Assembly: GCF_030056705.1 (NCBI RefSeq)
Contig: NZ_JASHIC010000027.1
Span: 62,001 to 126,000 of the forward strand
Source of the DNA: Flectobacillus longus
GTDB lineage: Bacteria > Bacteroidota > Bacteroidia > Cytophagales > Spirosomataceae
Reading direction: 5' to 3'
Length of the DNA: 64,000 bases
Position numbers and translations under genes: made by a program. This document shows, in pieces, positions 26,671-36,230 of the stretch (position 1 is its first letter; every line of letters starts with the position of its first letter). Under the pieces are notes generated by a model. It was not told where the DNA came from and did not search any database. It was given only the letters and a program-made list of their open reading frames with translations.

Positions 26671-27480
26671 ATGAAAATAGCAATTTTAGGATGCGGATGG
26701 TTGGGTTTTCCTTTGGGACAAAATCTTGTCAAAAAAGGATATGAGGTAAAAGGTACAGTCACTTCTGAAGCTAAAACAACTCGGTTGGCAGAGGTAGGAA
26801 TTCAACCTGTTGTATTACAACTCAATCCAGAGGCTGATGAGCAGGCACTAACAACATTGCTACAAGCAGAGGTGCTAGTAATCGCTATTCCTCCAAGAGC
26901 AGGTAAATATGGTGACTCTTTTCACGTAGAGCAAATGAAAGGAATTTTACCTACTCTTCAGAAGTCAACAATTCAAAAAGTAGTATATATTTCATCGACC
27001 TCCGTATATCCTGATTTAGGACAAATTGCGACAGAAGATAGTGAAGTAATCTCCACTCATAGTTTGATTCAGGTCGAAAACCTCTTGAAAAATGCTTTGG
27101 GAGATAATGTAACCATTTTGCGTTGTGGAGGCTTGATGGGGGCAGAGCGTATTCCTGCGAAATATTTTGCAGGAAAAACAATCAATACAGGCGCAATCCC
27201 TGTCAATTATGTGCATCAAGAAGATGCGGTTGGTGTGGTGACTACCATTCTTGAAAAGGGAATATTTGGAGAAACTTTCAACGTAGTATCGCCCGAGCAT
27301 CCTGTTAGAAAAGAAGTGTATTTGAAAAACTGTGCCGAGCTAGGTTTCACAGAACCTATTTTTATAGAGCCCGAAACAACGATTCCTTATAAAGTGATAG
27401 ATGCTACAAAGTTGCTCAACAAGACTGGATACAAGTTTCGTTATGCCAATCCTTTGGATTATAAGTATTATAATAGGTAA
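26671..27480 (+). CDS. NAD(P)-binding epimerase/SDR-like protein
   Basis: 269 residues from the ATG at 26671. The N-terminus MKIAILGCGWLGFPLGQNLV carries a dinucleotide-binding GxGxxG loop, followed by VYISSTSVYPDLG (Ser/Tyr region of extended SDRs), LRCGGLMG and a VNYVHQEDAV segment like the nucleotide-sugar epimerase group. It resembles E. coli YeeZ-type proteins, for which no reaction is established. A classical YxxxK pair was not clearly seen, so catalysis as a dehydrogenase is uncertain. It is probably co-transcribed with nadD. An upstream in-frame ATG at 26575 lies inside nadD and was rejected. Confidence 0.83.
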   Translation: MKIAILGCGWLGFPLGQNLVKKGYEVKGTVTSEAKTTRLAEVGIQPVVLQLNPEADEQALTTLLQAEVLVIAIPPRAGKYGDSFHVEQMKGILPTLQKSTIQKVVYISSTSVYPDLGQIATEDSEVISTHSLIQVENLLKNALGDNVTILRCGGLMGAERIPAKYFAGKTINTGAIPVNYVHQEDAVGVVTTILEKGIFGETFNVVSPEHPVRKEVYLKNCAELGFTEPIFIEPETTIPYKVIDATKLLNKTGYKFRYANPLDYKYYNR

Positions 27481-27568
27481 CTTCCACAAACTTTTCTAAA
27501 AGTGATTAATTTAGTAAACTGCACATTTTTGTTTAGTCTTTTAAAACGAGCATAAACCTTAAATACTT

Positions 27569-28054
27569 ATGATACAGAAAACGACGTTCTTATTGACATG
27601 TATGTTGATAGCTTTTTCAAAGTGTGTGCTATGCTATGGACAAATCCAAAAGGATACAATACCTATTAATAAATGTGACCAAATTACTGTGTTAATCTCA
27701 GATATAGGAGAAGAAGATTTATATAAATATGTTGGTCAGAAATTAATTGAAGCAGGATATACAGTAGGAAGTGCAAATAAAGATTTTGGAAGCATAACAA
27801 CAACTGAAAATATTTCTTATAAGAGAAGGTTTAATTATTTTTTGAATGTTAATATTATTAAATCGACTGTGAGGATCAATGGTATGTACAAAATGGTACC
27901 AGGGTTAAATGGTTTAGCTCCTGAAAATGGTATTCAGAAGATTACATCTACTACAGCTCCATTTCTAGCTGACTATAAATCTCTATTTCAAAAAATGGAT
28001 GATTTTGCTAAACTGTTAGGAGGGAAAATAACATATGAAATTAGAACTAAATAA
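27569..28054 (+). CDS. Secreted protein of unknown function
   Basis: 161 residues with a signal peptide (TFLLTCMLIAFSKCVLCYGQ, probably cleaved near residue 25). The mature part begins with a cysteine (INKCDQITVLISDIGEED) and shows alternating strand-like segments (YFLNVNIIKSTVRINGMY). A segment GQKLIEAGYTVGSANKDFGS recalls a helix-strand repeat. No known domain was recognised. The gene appears more A/T-rich than its neighbours, which might indicate transfer. It is alone between the SDR gene and the convergent LytTR gene; an imperfect hairpin (28101-28112 with 28132-28143) follows. Confidence 0.7.
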   Translation: MIQKTTFLLTCMLIAFSKCVLCYGQIQKDTIPINKCDQITVLISDIGEEDLYKYVGQKLIEAGYTVGSANKDFGSITTTENISYKRRFNYFLNVNIIKSTVRINGMYKMVPGLNGLAPENGIQKITSTTAPFLADYKSLFQKMDDFAKLLGGKITYEIRTK

Positions 28055-28164
28055 ATTAATAGAGATGTATTAATCAGTAAATATACATTGAAGGTATCTT
28101 CGTAATGGCTAATGAGAGCCCTTAGGTTTTCTTAGCCACTACGATTTCATAAATCTATTATATC

Positions 28165-29019
28165 TTAAAGCCCACCTCTAATCTGCTCCACCAGATACGC
28201 ATATTTTCTTGCTACAGGCACTTGTCCGTTTTGATTCAATAAATGTAAACGGTAGCCTTGCGCATTTCCTGATATTTTTTCTACCTGAGAAAGATTGACA
28301 ATGAATGAGCGATGACATCTGAGGATATTGGTGTTTTCAGGAATTTGCCCTTCCAATCTTGTAAGACTACTACGAAGTATGGTTTTGCACAAAGTTTCAT
28401 TTTCTAGAAAATACACCGTGCAATAGTTATCACTCGACTCGATGTAAAGAAGTTGATTGACCTGAATCACTATTTTATCTTTTTCGTTTTCGGCTACCAA
28501 GCTTAAGAGTAGTTCCTCTTCTGTTTGAGTAGTAGTTGGCGTAACGATATTAGTAGGAGCTAGGGCATATTTTTTTAAGTGATAGATATAGTTGATAAGA
28601 ATAATCATGGCGGCAGGGAATATGCCTAAAACCAAGGTATATGTCAACATCGCAATATAACCTCCTACTTGAACATCTACCAAATGCGTAATGGCACTGT
28701 AGGCGATATTGCCACAAGCGATCGAGAATAGATTAAATGCAACATAGAGCATTTCTTTCCCTACCGTCCAATTTTCGCTTGCAAAGCTGATCGAAAAGAT
28801 ACGAGGCACTACAAAATAGTTGAATAACATCATGAAGGTACTCACCAATCCAAAACCCGACAATATCCATGGTTTGCTTGGATCGTGCCAATTGGCAGAG
28901 CCGAAGGGTTGGAAATAATTCAAAAAAGAGGCGATAAACAAACCTGTTGCAATAGATAAAACTATACTCTTTCGAGGCGTTGCGTTATGTGGATAAGGCT
29001 GAGAGAGTATTTTAAACAT
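28165..29019 (-). CDS. Membrane LytTR-type transcriptional regulator
   Basis: 284 residues. The N-terminal ~140 residues have four membrane segments; the C-terminal ~100 (about 180-280) form a LytTR DNA-binding domain: IQVNQLLYIESSDNYCTVYF, LTRLEGQIPENTNILRCHRS, FIVNLSQVEKISG. Typical LytTR response regulators have a receiver domain instead; here the DNA-binding domain is tethered to the membrane, a form common in Bacteroidota. The ligand or signal is unknown. It is transcribed alone on the minus strand, upstream of a dispersed element. Neighbouring targets are unclear. Confidence 0.87.
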   Translation of the reverse strand: MFKILSQPYPHNATPRKSIVLSIATGLFIASFLNYFQPFGSANWHDPSKPWILSGFGLVSTFMMLFNYFVVPRIFSISFASENWTVGKEMLYVAFNLFSIACGNIAYSAITHLVDVQVGGYIAMLTYTLVLGIFPAAMIILINYIYHLKKYALAPTNIVTPTTTQTEEELLLSLVAENEKDKIVIQVNQLLYIESSDNYCTVYFLENETLCKTILRSSLTRLEGQIPENTNILRCHRSFIVNLSQVEKISGNAQGYRLHLLNQNGQVPVARKYAYLVEQIRGGL

Positions 29020-29265
29020 TGGCTTTTTGATTAATTGAATGAATGCTGAATAAATGGTTGAATATTTTTGTGTAGGGACGTAATGCTTTACGACTTAGGG
29101 TAAATTACCAGAACAGAGATTCAACCTCAAGCAAAAATAGAGAAAGCACAAGATTTATTGAAATATGGAAGAGTAAAACAATTTAGTGGATGAGTGATTA
29201 TTTTAAGAATCTATATTCTAGTGGTATAAACGCAATGCTTTGCGTCTAAAAAGGAGAATCCTCCA
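29020..29265. repeat. Dispersed box and palindromes upstream of the LytTR gene
   Basis: This region holds a copy of the dispersed box (29180-29220, AATTTAGTGGATGAGTGATT followed by ATTTTAAGAATCTATATTCTA), the palindrome ACGCAATGCTTTGCGT (29230-29245) and a related variant at 29090-29105 (ACGTAATGCTTTACG). No gene is apparent. Confidence 0.6.
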
Positions 29266-29315
29266 GCATATAAAAAGGCGGTCGAAAAACTCATTTCGAC
29301 CGCCTTTTTATATGC
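29266..29315. terminator. 22-bp perfect hairpin, loop AACTCA
   Basis: Arms 29266-29287 and 29294-29315 are perfectly complementary. It lies 22 nt after the stop of the 1123-residue protein (minus strand) and is the third copy of the conserved hairpin. Relative to 8450 and 11731 it has G-C in place of T-A in the inner stem, a paired change. Confidence 0.75.
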
Positions 29316-29337
29316 TAAAATCACTCAATAAATTTAC

Positions 29338-32300
29338 TTATCTTACCGCAGTAATATCTGAAACAGCAAAAAGTGCTTTGTCTTTTGCTTCAGGATTTAC
29401 AAAAACAAAATATAGGTTTTGTGTACCTGTAGCATCTGCTAAACCTAATTTTACAGGTTGTGTATTGCCTTTACCTACCTCTACCGAACTTAATACTTTA
29501 CCTGTTGGCGAGCCAATATGCAACTCGATTTTACCTCCTACTGTACGTTCGTCAGAAGCAAAAGCTGCCACATCAAAAGCCTTTAGGCCTGTAAGGTCAA
29601 TGTTTTCGAAGCCGATATATCCTTGGTTTTTAGTCGCTGCTACAATTTCGCCCAAACCATCAATTTTTACTTTCATCGTTTCTTTTTGAACGTCATAGCT
29701 TGTTGCTCTAAATTTGGCGCTTCTCAAGGTTACGGTTTTAGTAGCATTCTGAGAGCCTAAACTTCCAGCGCCTTTATCGGTATAACTAGCTGAGAAAATA
29801 TAAGTACCAGCTTTGCCAGTATCTTTCGTCAGGTATTCACCTTTAACAGGCTTGCTTGCTTTGCTGTCATCTGCCAACGACAAGATGTATTTTACCATTT
29901 CGGTAGCATCAGCTTTGCTTACTTGTGGGTGGGCAGCCATAGCTTGCTCGCCCCAAACGCCACCACCACCTTTGATGATTTTGTCAGAAAGTTTACCTTC
30001 GATTTGGAAAGCACCTTTGTATTTCTTGGCTACTTCTTTATAAGCTGGTCCGATAGATTTTTTGTCTAGCGAGTGACAAGCCTTACAGTCTGATAATTCA
30101 ATCAAGCGTTTTCCTGACAATACGCTCATATTTTGTTGGTGACCTTGTGCAATGATGGTTTTATCAAATCCTTCAAGATAGTCTATATTTACTTGTACAT
30201 CTTCTGCTTTGATTTTTTTGTTATCTAACGAACCATCTTCCTTGTCAGCAACTTTTACTTCGTAAGCTACTTTCTCATCATTCCAATAGAATGACTTGTT
30301 GCCTTTAATAGTCAAAGCCACTTTCGGAATATCATTTCCTACTTTGATTTCTACAGAAGCTTCTGATACATTACCCGCCACATCTTTTACTTTGAGAGTA
30401 GCCTGGTAAATACCTGGTTTTGTAAAAGTAAAACTAGGATTGTTCAGCTTACTTTTTGGTGCGCCTTTTGCAAATGACCATTCGTAACTAAGCACATCGC
30501 CATCGAAATCTTTTGTACCCTCAGAAGAGAAATTTACTTTGAGTGGCACAGCTCCAGCTACCTTATCAGCACTAATTTGGACTACAGGCTTACGGTTGCC
30601 AGCATTGAATTCGATACGTGACAAACGCGCATCTTCATTCTGAGCAAACCAGTTTTGACCATACTCCAACACATATAAAGCTCCATCCTTAGCAAATTGC
30701 ATATCCATTGGGTGGCTAAATACCGTATTTGGCATAAAGCGCTCCATCGAAACAAAATCACCATTTGGTTTCATCGTAACGATATTGATAAAGTCACGTG
30801 CCCAGTCATAAGCAAAGAATTTTCCATCAAAATATTTAGGAAACTTTACATTCGAATTTTGATAATCGTTGATATAGTACACTGGACCACCCATAGCATT
30901 ACGTCCGCCTTTGCCAACAATAGGACCAAACTCTGGCGAATCTGCATAAGGGTAATAAATAAAGGCTTTTTGTGCTGGAGGCAATTCTCTCAAACCAGTA
31001 TTATGTGGTGAATCGTTGATAGGTTTCTGTGGATCAAACTTGCTACCAACTGAATTGTCCTCGAAATTACGCTGATTATAAGCACGGTTGTCGGCAACAA
31101 ACAATGGCCAACCAAAATAACCAGCTTTACGAGCTTGGTTTACTTCATCATGACCACGAGGACCATATTTGTCTGAGTTTTCACCTGCATCAGGACCAAC
31201 TTCTCCCCAATACAAATAACCAGTGTGTTTATCTACCGAAATACGATATGGGTTACGGTTACCCATTACATAAATTTCAGGGCGAGTTTTTTCGGTACCC
31301 ACAGGGAAAAGGTTGCCTTCTGGAATCGTGTAAGAACCGTCGTCTGTTGGTTTAATTCTTAGAATTTTTCCTCTCAAATCATTGGTATTTGATGACGTAG
31401 CACGAGCATCCCAACCCGCACGACCTGCACGATTGTCGATAGGAGCAAAGCCTTCTGAAGCAAATGGATTTGTGTCATCACCTGCTGAAAGGTACAAGTT
31501 TCCTTTGCTATCCCATTCGATTGAGCCACCAGTGTGACAACAGTCAGTACGTTTTACAGGAACTCTCAATAACGTTTTTTCAGAAGAAAATACCAATGTA
31601 TCTTTTACATCATCGTAAACAAATCTTGAAAGTCGGTTGGCGGTATCAGCGCCTGCAACTTCATAAGATGGACTGTAGAATAAGTAAATCCATTTGTTTT
31701 GATTGTATTTTGGGTCAATATTCAGACCCATCAAACCATATTCAAATTTTGAATATACGCGCAAATCGGCTGCTACTTTGGTTTTTTTCGTAACGGGGTT
31801 ATATACCTTTAATAAACCTTTTCTTTCTGTAAATAACACTTTACCATTATCCAAAACTGCCAATTCGGTTGGCTCATCAAGGTTTTTGTCTAATACAATT
31901 TTAGTAAAACGGTTTTCTTCTGGCGCATATTCGCTACGAGCTTTTGAGTAATCTAGTGCCAAACCAGAAGCCGCCCACTGCAAGCCTCCCCAAATATGAC
32001 TCATTGGGATTTCGTCTGAGAAAGTCTCATGTGTATGTCCCCAGTTGGTGTAAAATGCACGTCCACCATCATATTCATGATACCAAGACATAGGGTGGAA
32101 ATCGCCCATTTTACCTTCTTGATAAGATTTTTCGTCGAGAGTAATCAATACTTTAACGTCTTTGTTAAACTCTTTGAAATCATAGAATTCATCTTTTCTT
32201 TCAAAAGTTGTAGGCAAAGTACTTGTCGAAATATGGTTTTTGTCAGTTACTGTAAATTTACCCATCTGAACATTCGATACATTTTTGCCAGGGTGACCAT

Positions 32301-32709
32301 TAAAGTAGCCTCCAACCAGCTTGCCGTACCAAGGCCAGTCATATTCAGTATCTGATGCTGCATGCACACCCATAAAACCGCCTCCCGCTTGGATATAGCG
32401 CTCAAAAGCTATTTGTTGCGCAGGATTGAGTACATCGCCTGTAGTACTCATAAAGATGACAACCGCATACTTTTTAAGATTGTCTTCTGTGAATTTTGAA
32501 GCATTTTCGGTAGTATCTACGGCAAAGCCGTATTTCTGACCTAGGTCTTGCATGCCCTTAATACCATAAGGAATTGAGCTATGTCGAAAGCCAGCAGTTT
32601 TAGAAAACACTAGCACTTTTTTGCCCTGCAAAGGATTGGAGGTCTGTGCCTTTAGAGAGAGAATGGCTAAAGAGAAGAGAGCCATTAAGGCGAGCCTTAA
32701 TTTTTTCAT
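29338..32709 (-). CDS. ThuA / PQQ-type sugar dehydrogenase / PKD / cytochrome c / CBM fusion protein
   Basis: 1123 residues, exported by a signal peptide (ALMALFSLAILSLKAQ). Domains in order: ThuA-like (about 28-250; KVLVFSKTAGFRHSSI, GGGFMGVHAASDTEYDW); a soluble-glucose-dehydrogenase-type six-bladed propeller (about 275-690; RTDCCHTGGSIEWDSKGNLY, GEVGPDAGEN); a PKD domain (about 710-795; VNFSSEGTKDFDGD); a mono-haem cytochrome c domain with CKACH at 875-879; and a C-terminal carbohydrate-binding-like sandwich (about 985-1110). ThuA and GSDH fusions are common in Bacteroidota, probably oxidising sugars in the periplasm and passing electrons to the haem. No type IX sorting tail was seen. Single-gene transcript; the true substrate is unknown. 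Confidence 0.92.
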   Translation of the reverse strand: MKKLRLALMALFSLAILSLKAQTSNPLQGKKVLVFSKTAGFRHSSIPYGIKGMQDLGQKYGFAVDTTENASKFTEDNLKKYAVVIFMSTTGDVLNPAQQIAFERYIQAGGGFMGVHAASDTEYDWPWYGKLVGGYFNGHPGKNVSNVQMGKFTVTDKNHISTSTLPTTFERKDEFYDFKEFNKDVKVLITLDEKSYQEGKMGDFHPMSWYHEYDGGRAFYTNWGHTHETFSDEIPMSHIWGGLQWAASGLALDYSKARSEYAPEENRFTKIVLDKNLDEPTELAVLDNGKVLFTERKGLLKVYNPVTKKTKVAADLRVYSKFEYGLMGLNIDPKYNQNKWIYLFYSPSYEVAGADTANRLSRFVYDDVKDTLVFSSEKTLLRVPVKRTDCCHTGGSIEWDSKGNLYLSAGDDTNPFASEGFAPIDNRAGRAGWDARATSSNTNDLRGKILRIKPTDDGSYTIPEGNLFPVGTEKTRPEIYVMGNRNPYRISVDKHTGYLYWGEVGPDAGENSDKYGPRGHDEVNQARKAGYFGWPLFVADNRAYNQRNFEDNSVGSKFDPQKPINDSPHNTGLRELPPAQKAFIYYPYADSPEFGPIVGKGGRNAMGGPVYYINDYQNSNVKFPKYFDGKFFAYDWARDFINIVTMKPNGDFVSMERFMPNTVFSHPMDMQFAKDGALYVLEYGQNWFAQNEDARLSRIEFNAGNRKPVVQISADKVAGAVPLKVNFSSEGTKDFDGDVLSYEWSFAKGAPKSKLNNPSFTFTKPGIYQATLKVKDVAGNVSEASVEIKVGNDIPKVALTIKGNKSFYWNDEKVAYEVKVADKEDGSLDNKKIKAEDVQVNIDYLEGFDKTIIAQGHQQNMSVLSGKRLIELSDCKACHSLDKKSIGPAYKEVAKKYKGAFQIEGKLSDKIIKGGGGVWGEQAMAAHPQVSKADATEMVKYILSLADDSKASKPVKGEYLTKDTGKAGTYIFSASYTDKGAGSLGSQNATKTVTLRSAKFRATSYDVQKETMKVKIDGLGEIVAATKNQGYIGFENIDLTGLKAFDVAAFASDERTVGGKIELHIGSPTGKVLSSVEVGKGNTQPVKLGLADATGTQNLYFVFVNPEAKDKALFAVSDITAVR

Positions 32710-33020
32710 AATAAATTGTAATTGGATAGTTTGAAAGAAACCAATATAGATAAATACGTTTTTGAATAATACCCAAATTAGCCAAAAAACTGCTTGTGTT
32801 CTATACTGTTCTGTAATTGTGGTTGAATATAAATAAAAAAAGTTGGATTAGGATAGTTTTTAGAAAGAGGGAAGAGGGATGAAATGTTCAAGAAAAGACT
32901 AAATTTGTGCTTAGTGCTTTGATACAAAGGACTTCAATATTAATTCACTTCAAAAATTTTAAGGAGGCAAAGTGTAAAGCAACGGAGTCTTTCATTTTGT
33001 ACTAAAACTTATTAAAAACT
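32710..33020. other. Intergenic region between divergent genes
   Basis: A/T-rich, between the minus-strand fusion protein and the plus-strand acylase. No open frame, hairpin or clear promoter match was seen. Confidence 0.5.
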
Positions 33021-35426
33021 ATGCGTCTTATCAAACGAATTTTAATGGGGCTACTTATCGTAGTCGTGCTATTGGGGCTAGGAGTATTTGTCTGGCTCAA
33101 GTCTAAAGTGGCAAATCATGACCAAGAAATAAATCTACAAGGACTCACACAACCCGTGGAAGTACTGTGGGATGATTTTGGAATCCCTCATATATATGCT
33201 CAAACCGAAGAAGACGCCTATTTTGCTTTGGGCTATGTACATGCGCAAGAAAGACTTTTTCAGATGGAAGCCCTTCGTCGCTTGGCGGATGGACGCCTCT
33301 CGGAGGTATTCGGCGATATGGCATTGGAAAGTGATAAGTTTTTCAGAAGTCTTGGTTTTAGAAAATATGCAGAACAAACCATCGCACAGTATCCTAAAAA
33401 TGAAGGCTATATAAAAGCTGCTTCGGCGTATGTGAATGGCGTCAATGCGTTTATCGAAAATGGAGATACGCCTGTAGAATTTGAACTTTTGAAAATTCCC
33501 AAAACGCCTTTTTCAAATCTTGATTTACATATTATTCAAGGCTATATGGGCTTTTCTTTTGCTGATGCTTTTCGCACTGACCCGTTAATGACCTATATCC
33601 AACAAATTCTTGGCGAAGAATATACCAAGGATTTGGTAACAACTTGGGCAACCAATGCGGAGAAAATCCCTGTTACAAAAGGTAATGAAAAAGAAATAGC
33701 ATTCCGCAAAGGTACCGAATCCGTACAAAATTTGTTAGCATTGGGCAACCAAGTGCTTGAATTACAAAAAGCAGCGCCTTTTCCTACGTTTCATGGTTCA
33801 AACTCATGGGTTGTGGCTGGAAGTAAAACCAAAAGTAAGGGCGTAATTTTTAGTAATGATACTCATATTGCATTCTCTCAGCCTTCAGTATTTTTTGAGG
33901 CTAATTTGGTTTATCCTAATCAAAACTTTTATGGAAACTTCATCGCTGGTATTCCTATGGCTGTGATTGGGCATAACGATAAAGCTGGCTGGGGCTTAAC
34001 GATGTTTGAAAATGATGATGTTGATTTTTATAGAGAAAAAATAAATCCTGCTAATGCCAATCAGGTTTGGTTTAAAGACCATTGGGAAGATTTGACGATT
34101 AGAAAAGAAGTCATAAAAGTAAAAGGAAAACCAGATGTAGCTGTGCAATATCGCTCGTCGAGACATGGTGTTTTGATTAATGAGTTTGATAAAAAGTTTG
34201 CTCATGAAAAATCACCTGTTGCCTTGTGGTGGGTATTAACACAATTTCCTGACCGTTCTCTAAAAGTCTTTTATGATTTGGCTCATGCTACCGATGTTAA
34301 ACAAGCGGAAGCTGCTGCTTCGATGATTCATTTCCCTGGTCTGAACGTAATGTATGGCGACGCCAAAGGCAATATTGCTTGGTGGGCATCGGCAAAACTC
34401 CCTAAGCGTCCTGCTCATGTAAAGCCCTATATGATTCTGGATGGTGCTAGTGGCAAAGATGAGATAGAGGGCTGGTTAGATTTTTCTCAAAATCCGCATG
34501 CCGTAAATCCTGCTAGTGGGTTTGTGTATTCTGCTAATAATCAACCTGAAGATATGGGTACAGGCTTGGTAGCAGGTTATTATGTTGCGCCAGATCGTGC
34601 GACTCGTATTAAACAGTTGCTCAATACGCCCAAAAATGATTGGACTACAGAGGATATGCACCAGATGATTACTGAGCATAAAAGCGCTATGGCGCCAACC
34701 GTGATTCAAAGTATTGCTCCAATTATTAAATCAACAGGACATACAGAACTCCTGACTTGGGATGGTACACACGATTTGGAAGATATCGAACCAACGATTT
34801 ATTACAGATTTTTGTATCGTATGTACGAGGCTACTTTCAAAGACGAACTAGGTGCTGAAGGATTCAAAGCGTTTATCAATTCTCAAACTATGAAGCGTTC
34901 TTTACAAAACTTTATCGTTAATGATACTTCTAAATGGTGGGATAATAAGGATACAAAAAATATAGAAACTCGTACACAGATTATTCAATCGGCACTAAAT
35001 CAGGCTTATACTGATTTGACAGTTCAACTTGGAGCGGATAAAAAGGCGTGGTATTGGCAAAAAGTTCACACGCTCGAGCACGTGCATCCTGTAGGTAGAC
35101 AAAAGCCTTTGAACAAACTCTTTAATGTAGGACCTTTACCAGCTATGGCAGGTAAAGAGGTAATCAATAATCTTGATTTTCCACTTGATTCTTCAGGATA
35201 TTACAAGGTTAGTTATGGCCCAGCTTTGCGTCGTGTGATCGATTTCTCAAAACCTTTTGAAGGTCAAAGCATTAATCCAACTGGACAATCGGGATATTTC
35301 ATGAGTAAACATTACGATGACCAAGCTCGTATGTATGTAGAAGGGAAATTTAGAGGAGAACTTATTCGAAAAGAAGACGTAGAAAAAGTTAAATCAGGTA
35401 AGCAGGTGTTGAAGCCAAATCAATAA
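33021..35426 (+). CDS. Penicillin acylase family N-terminal nucleophile hydrolase
   Basis: 801 residues. A membrane/signal helix (RILMGLLIVVVLLGLGVFVW) starts the protein. The family is made as one chain and cut to give an alpha-chain and a beta-chain whose first Ser is the nucleophile. Here that is Ser260 in HGSNSWVVAG. The preceding WDDFGIPHIYA and YVHAQERLFQMEALRR blocks, and the later GIPMAVIGHNDKAGWGLT segment, are typical of penicillin G acylase/aculeacin-type amidases. Substrates in environmental bacteria include amides and acyl-homoserine lactones; none can be proposed here. It is a single gene ending at a long palindrome. Confidence 0.94.
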   Translation: MRLIKRILMGLLIVVVLLGLGVFVWLKSKVANHDQEINLQGLTQPVEVLWDDFGIPHIYAQTEEDAYFALGYVHAQERLFQMEALRRLADGRLSEVFGDMALESDKFFRSLGFRKYAEQTIAQYPKNEGYIKAASAYVNGVNAFIENGDTPVEFELLKIPKTPFSNLDLHIIQGYMGFSFADAFRTDPLMTYIQQILGEEYTKDLVTTWATNAEKIPVTKGNEKEIAFRKGTESVQNLLALGNQVLELQKAAPFPTFHGSNSWVVAGSKTKSKGVIFSNDTHIAFSQPSVFFEANLVYPNQNFYGNFIAGIPMAVIGHNDKAGWGLTMFENDDVDFYREKINPANANQVWFKDHWEDLTIRKEVIKVKGKPDVAVQYRSSRHGVLINEFDKKFAHEKSPVALWWVLTQFPDRSLKVFYDLAHATDVKQAEAAASMIHFPGLNVMYGDAKGNIAWWASAKLPKRPAHVKPYMILDGASGKDEIEGWLDFSQNPHAVNPASGFVYSANNQPEDMGTGLVAGYYVAPDRATRIKQLLNTPKNDWTTEDMHQMITEHKSAMAPTVIQSIAPIIKSTGHTELLTWDGTHDLEDIEPTIYYRFLYRMYEATFKDELGAEGFKAFINSQTMKRSLQNFIVNDTSKWWDNKDTKNIETRTQIIQSALNQAYTDLTVQLGADKKAWYWQKVHTLEHVHPVGRQKPLNKLFNVGPLPAMAGKEVINNLDFPLDSSGYYKVSYGPALRRVIDFSKPFEGQSINPTGQSGYFMSKHYDDQARMYVEGKFRGELIRKEDVEKVKSGKQVLKPNQ

Positions 35427-35440
35427 AAGGTGTTAAGTGA

Positions 35441-35498
35441 CAAAGGCACAGAGGCACAAAGTGTTCTAAATAAATCACTTTGTGCCTCTGTGCCTTTG
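35441..35498. repeat. 23-bp perfect palindrome of the GGCACAAAGTG family
   Basis: Arms 35441-35463 and 35476-35498 (CAAAGGCACAGAGGCACAAA plus GTG) are perfectly complementary with a 12-nt loop. It lies between convergent genes. Related motifs are at 3269-3310, 38711-38724, 39654-39674 and 54391-54462. A T tail is missing, so termination is uncertain. Confidence 0.75.
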
Positions 35499-35519
35499 CT
35501 ACTGTTCACTCCAAAACTC

Positions 35520-36017
35520 TTACCAATCACGGCGATGATGATGACCTCTTTCTGGCACAACAATTACGACACGTTCACGTCCACGGCGATTGTTATATGA
35601 ATAAGAATCAAATCTTCTAGGGTTGTTGCGAATATCGTATGGATTACGTGGATCTACAGGAAAATAACGATTAGCCCATTGTTGGCGATGTGAGCAATAA
35701 CTATAGGTATCGCAATTGCAACGGTAATCATAATCATTATAACGACCATGCGAATGATTGTCATACACTGGACGAGGATCGTAAGGATTTCGTGTATCAA
35801 AAACTCTACTACGTTCATCATAAGGGTTACGAGGATCTAATGGAAACTCACGGCTAGGTGCATTTCTCGAATAGTCATCATAGCGATTGTTATTGTAAGG
35901 ATTATTTCTGTTATAGTCATCGCGACGGTCATATCCTTGAGCAAAAGTAGAGCTTGCAACCAATACAAGCCCTAGGCTCAAGATAGCAATAGTGGAAAGA
36001 AATATGTTACGTTTCAT
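35520..36017 (-). CDS. Secreted protein with DPRNPYD repeats
   Basis: 165 residues with a cleavable signal peptide (LSTIAILSLGLVLVASSTFAQ). The mature part is Asp/Arg/Asn/Tyr-rich and carries the repeat DPRNPYD three times, with relatives (DTRNPYD, NNPYN). The C-terminus ends RERVVIVVPERGHHHRRDW, matching VIVVPDRGH in the lipoprotein at 2025-2258. A short Cys pair (CNCDTYSYC) sits mid-chain. The composition suggests an exposed, possibly metal- or anion-binding extracellular protein, but this is inference. It runs opposite to the acylase gene. No known domain. Confidence 0.75.
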   Translation of the reverse strand: MKRNIFLSTIAILSLGLVLVASSTFAQGYDRRDDYNRNNPYNNNRYDDYSRNAPSREFPLDPRNPYDERSRVFDTRNPYDPRPVYDNHSHGRYNDYDYRCNCDTYSYCSHRQQWANRYFPVDPRNPYDIRNNPRRFDSYSYNNRRGRERVVIVVPERGHHHRRDW

Positions 36018-36230
36018 AGCACTTAATTGATTTTTGATTGAGAATTTGACTATAAAACGGGTGTAAGAATCTGCATATTTTAGGGCTATGTGTTAATGAT
36101 TTGTTAAACCAAAATCTAACCCAAATCTAATCCTGTAGCGCTAACTTTTGGTATAACTTGCATGTTCAAATAGCAAAGGGAAAAGCTATCATAACAAGGC
36201 TTTGATTCCTTTCAAACAGACAAATAAACA

